A stretch of 5,527 nt of DNA, taken from contig JAEYXO010000006.1 in NCBI GenBank assembly GCA_023431245.1, forward strand, positions 1-5,527. Direction: 5' to 3'. Each line of letters opens with the position of its first letter. Position 1 is the stretch's first letter. Under the pieces are notes generated by a model. That model did not search any database, was not told the origin of the DNA, and saw only the letters and a list, made by a program, of their open reading frames with translations. Below, one piece after another: positions 4,169 through 5,527 of the stretch. Origin of the DNA: Pseudomonadota bacterium. GTDB lineage: Bacteria; Pseudomonadota; Gammaproteobacteria; Burkholderiales; SG8-41. The translations under genes were made by a program, and so were the position numbers.

Positions 4169-5527
4169 ATGGGCGGCAAGGAACTGGTGGTTGAGCTCGG
4201 AGCGTTGCGGATGAGCGACGTCGGGCGGGTTGGTGGCAAGAATGCCTCCCTGGGTGAAATGATCAGCCAGCTTGCAGGCGCCGGTGTACGGGTGCCCGGC
4301 GGATTTGCGACCACATCCGATGCCTACCGCCTGTTCCTCGCACAGAACGGACTTGCCGACCGGATCTCGAAACGCCTGTCGACGCTCGATGCCGACGACG
4401 TCAACGCACTGACGGCGGCGGGCGGCGAAATCCGCGGCTGGATTCTCGCCCAGGAATTCAGTGCCGACTTCCGCAAGGCGATCGAGGCGGCCTATACCCG
4501 GCTGGTGGCCGATTCGGGCGCCGACGTGTCGTTTGCAGTCCGCTCCTCGGCCACTGCCGAAGACCTGCCGGACGCCTCTTTTGCCGGCCAGCAGGAAACC
4601 TATCTCAACGTGCACGGCCTCGACAACCTGCTCGAGGCGATCCGTCACGTGTTTGCCTCCCTCTACAACGATCGCGCGATCTCCTACCGGGTGCACAAGG
4701 GATTCACCCACGACGAAGTGGCGCTGTCGGCCGCGGTGCAGCGCATGGTGCGCAGCGACAAGGGGTCCAGCGGCGTGATGTTCACGCTCGACACCGAATC
4801 CGGTTTCGACCAGGTGGTGTTCATCACATCCGCCTACGGTCTCGGCGAGACGGTGGTACAGGGGCAGGTCAATCCGGACGAGTTTTATGTCTACAAGCGC
4901 GGACTGAAGGAAGGCAAAAGCGCCATCCTGCGCCGCGGCCTCGGCTCCAAGGCGTTGCGCATGGTGTTCACCGACAACCGCGCTGCGGGGAAATCGGTGC
5001 AGACCATCGAGGTGCCGGAAGCGGAGCGGCGTAAATTCTCGATCAGCGACGCCGAGGTCGCAGAACTGGCACGCTACGCGATGATCATCGAGGCGCATTA
5101 CCAGCGTCCGATGGACATCGAGTGGGGCAAGGACGGCAACGACGGCAAGCACTACATCCTGCAGGCGCGGCCCGAGACGGTGAAGGCCAGTGAAAAGGTC
5201 GACACCCTGCGCCGCTACCGGCTGAAGGAGCGCTCGGAGGTGCTGGCCACCGGCCGCGCCATCGGCCAGCGCATCGGCAGCGGGCCGGTGCGGCTGATCA
5301 AGAGCGCCGCGGAGATGGATCGCGTCAAGCCCGGCGACGTGCTGGTGACCGACATGACCGATCCGGACTGGGAGCCGGTGATGAAACGGGCTGCGGCCAT
5401 CGTCACCAACCGCGGCGGCCGCACCTGTCATGCGGCGATCATCGCGCGCGAGCTCGGCATCCCGGCGGTGGTCGGCTGCGGCGACGCCACCCAGGTGCTG
5501 AAGGACGGCAAGCCGGTCACCGTATCC
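4169..5527 (+). CDS. ppsA: Phosphoenolpyruvate synthase (pyruvate, water dikinase), N-terminal part, cut by window end
   Basis: PEP synthase converts pyruvate, ATP and water to phosphoenolpyruvate, AMP and phosphate, the entry step of gluconeogenesis from three-carbon compounds. The first 453 codons are present and the frame is open at the window edge; full-length E. coli PpsA is about 790 residues, so the C-terminal PEP/pyruvate-binding barrel is missing. The ATP-grasp-like nucleotide-binding domain (about 15-345) shows GGKNASLGEMI (22-32) and FAVRSSATAEDLPDASFAGQ (122-141). The swivelling phosphohistidine domain (about 375 to the end) has TDMTDPDWEPVMKRAAAIVT and GGRTCHAAIIARELGIPAVV. His421 (bases 5429-5431) is the phosphate carrier, at the same number as the E. 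coli enzyme. Thr419 (5423-5425) is the expected PpsR phosphorylation site. The start is supported by AAGGA 7 bases upstream. It is transcribed divergently from ppsR. Confidence 0.97.
   Translation, partial: MGGKELVVELGALRMSDVGRVGGKNASLGEMISQLAGAGVRVPGGFATTSDAYRLFLAQNGLADRISKRLSTLDADDVNALTAAGGEIRGWILAQEFSADFRKAIEAAYTRLVADSGADVSFAVRSSATAEDLPDASFAGQQETYLNVHGLDNLLEAIRHVFASLYNDRAISYRVHKGFTHDEVALSAAVQRMVRSDKGSSGVMFTLDTESGFDQVVFITSAYGLGETVVQGQVNPDEFYVYKRGLKEGKSAILRRGLGSKALRMVFTDNRAAGKSVQTIEVPEAERRKFSISDAEVAELARYAMIIEAHYQRPMDIEWGKDGNDGKHYILQARPETVKASEKVDTLRRYRLKERSEVLATGRAIGQRIGSGPVRLIKSAAEMDRVKPGDVLVTDMTDPDWEPVMKRAAAIVTNRGGRTCHAAIIARELGIPAVVGCGDATQVLKDGKPVTVS

Noticed and set aside
4100..5431. Upstream extension of the ppsR frame through ppsA
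   Set aside because: The extension is antisense to ppsA with no domain; ppsR starts normally at 4099.

Overview
The window is GC-rich, densely packed bacterial chromosome. The order rnhB tail, SpoU/TrmH-type RNA methyltransferase, then the divergent pair ppsR/ppsA is an arrangement I associate with Betaproteobacteria, where it usually follows the lpx genes. The protein sequences fit that group. This assignment rests on gene order and motif recognition, not on a search.

Layout: (1) 1-194, + strand: the last 63 codons of rnhB (ribonuclease HII). (2) 195-1148, - strand: a 317-residue GT-B glycosyltransferase of the TIGR04348 type, recognised as SenB, the selenosugar synthase. (3) 1149-1206: a 58-bp divergent intergenic region with a perfect 12-bp palindrome. 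(4) 1207-2502, + strand: a 431-residue EgtB-like DinB/FGE-sulfatase enzyme, recognised as SenA, the selenoneine synthase. (5) 2499-3281, + strand: a TrmH-family 2'-O-methyltransferase whose GTG start overlaps the senA stop by 4 bp. (6) 3275-4099, - strand: ppsR, whose 3' end overlaps the methyltransferase by 7 bp. (7) 4100-4168: a divergent control region. (8) 4169-5527, + strand: the first 453 codons of ppsA (phosphoenolpyruvate synthase), cut by the window edge.

The main interest is the senB/senA pair. In the described selenoneine pathway, SenC (a SelD homologue) makes selenophosphate. SenB transfers selenium onto a UDP-sugar to give a 1-seleno-sugar. SenA then joins that selenosugar to hercynine, oxidatively forming the C-Se bond, which leads to selenoneine. 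In the operons first described, the genes are co-directional as senABC. Here senA and senB are divergent, no senC/selD or egtD is visible, and the pair sits between rnhB and the methyltransferase gene of an otherwise ordinary housekeeping neighbourhood. Selenophosphate and hercynine would have to come from genes elsewhere in the genome.

The second module is a standard gluconeogenic control pair. PpsR reversibly phosphorylates and inactivates PpsA, and both the catalytic His421 and the regulatory Thr419 of PpsA can be read in the window. No RNA genes, mobile elements, CRISPR arrays or convincing intrinsic terminators were seen. There is no gene-free stretch over 70 bp.
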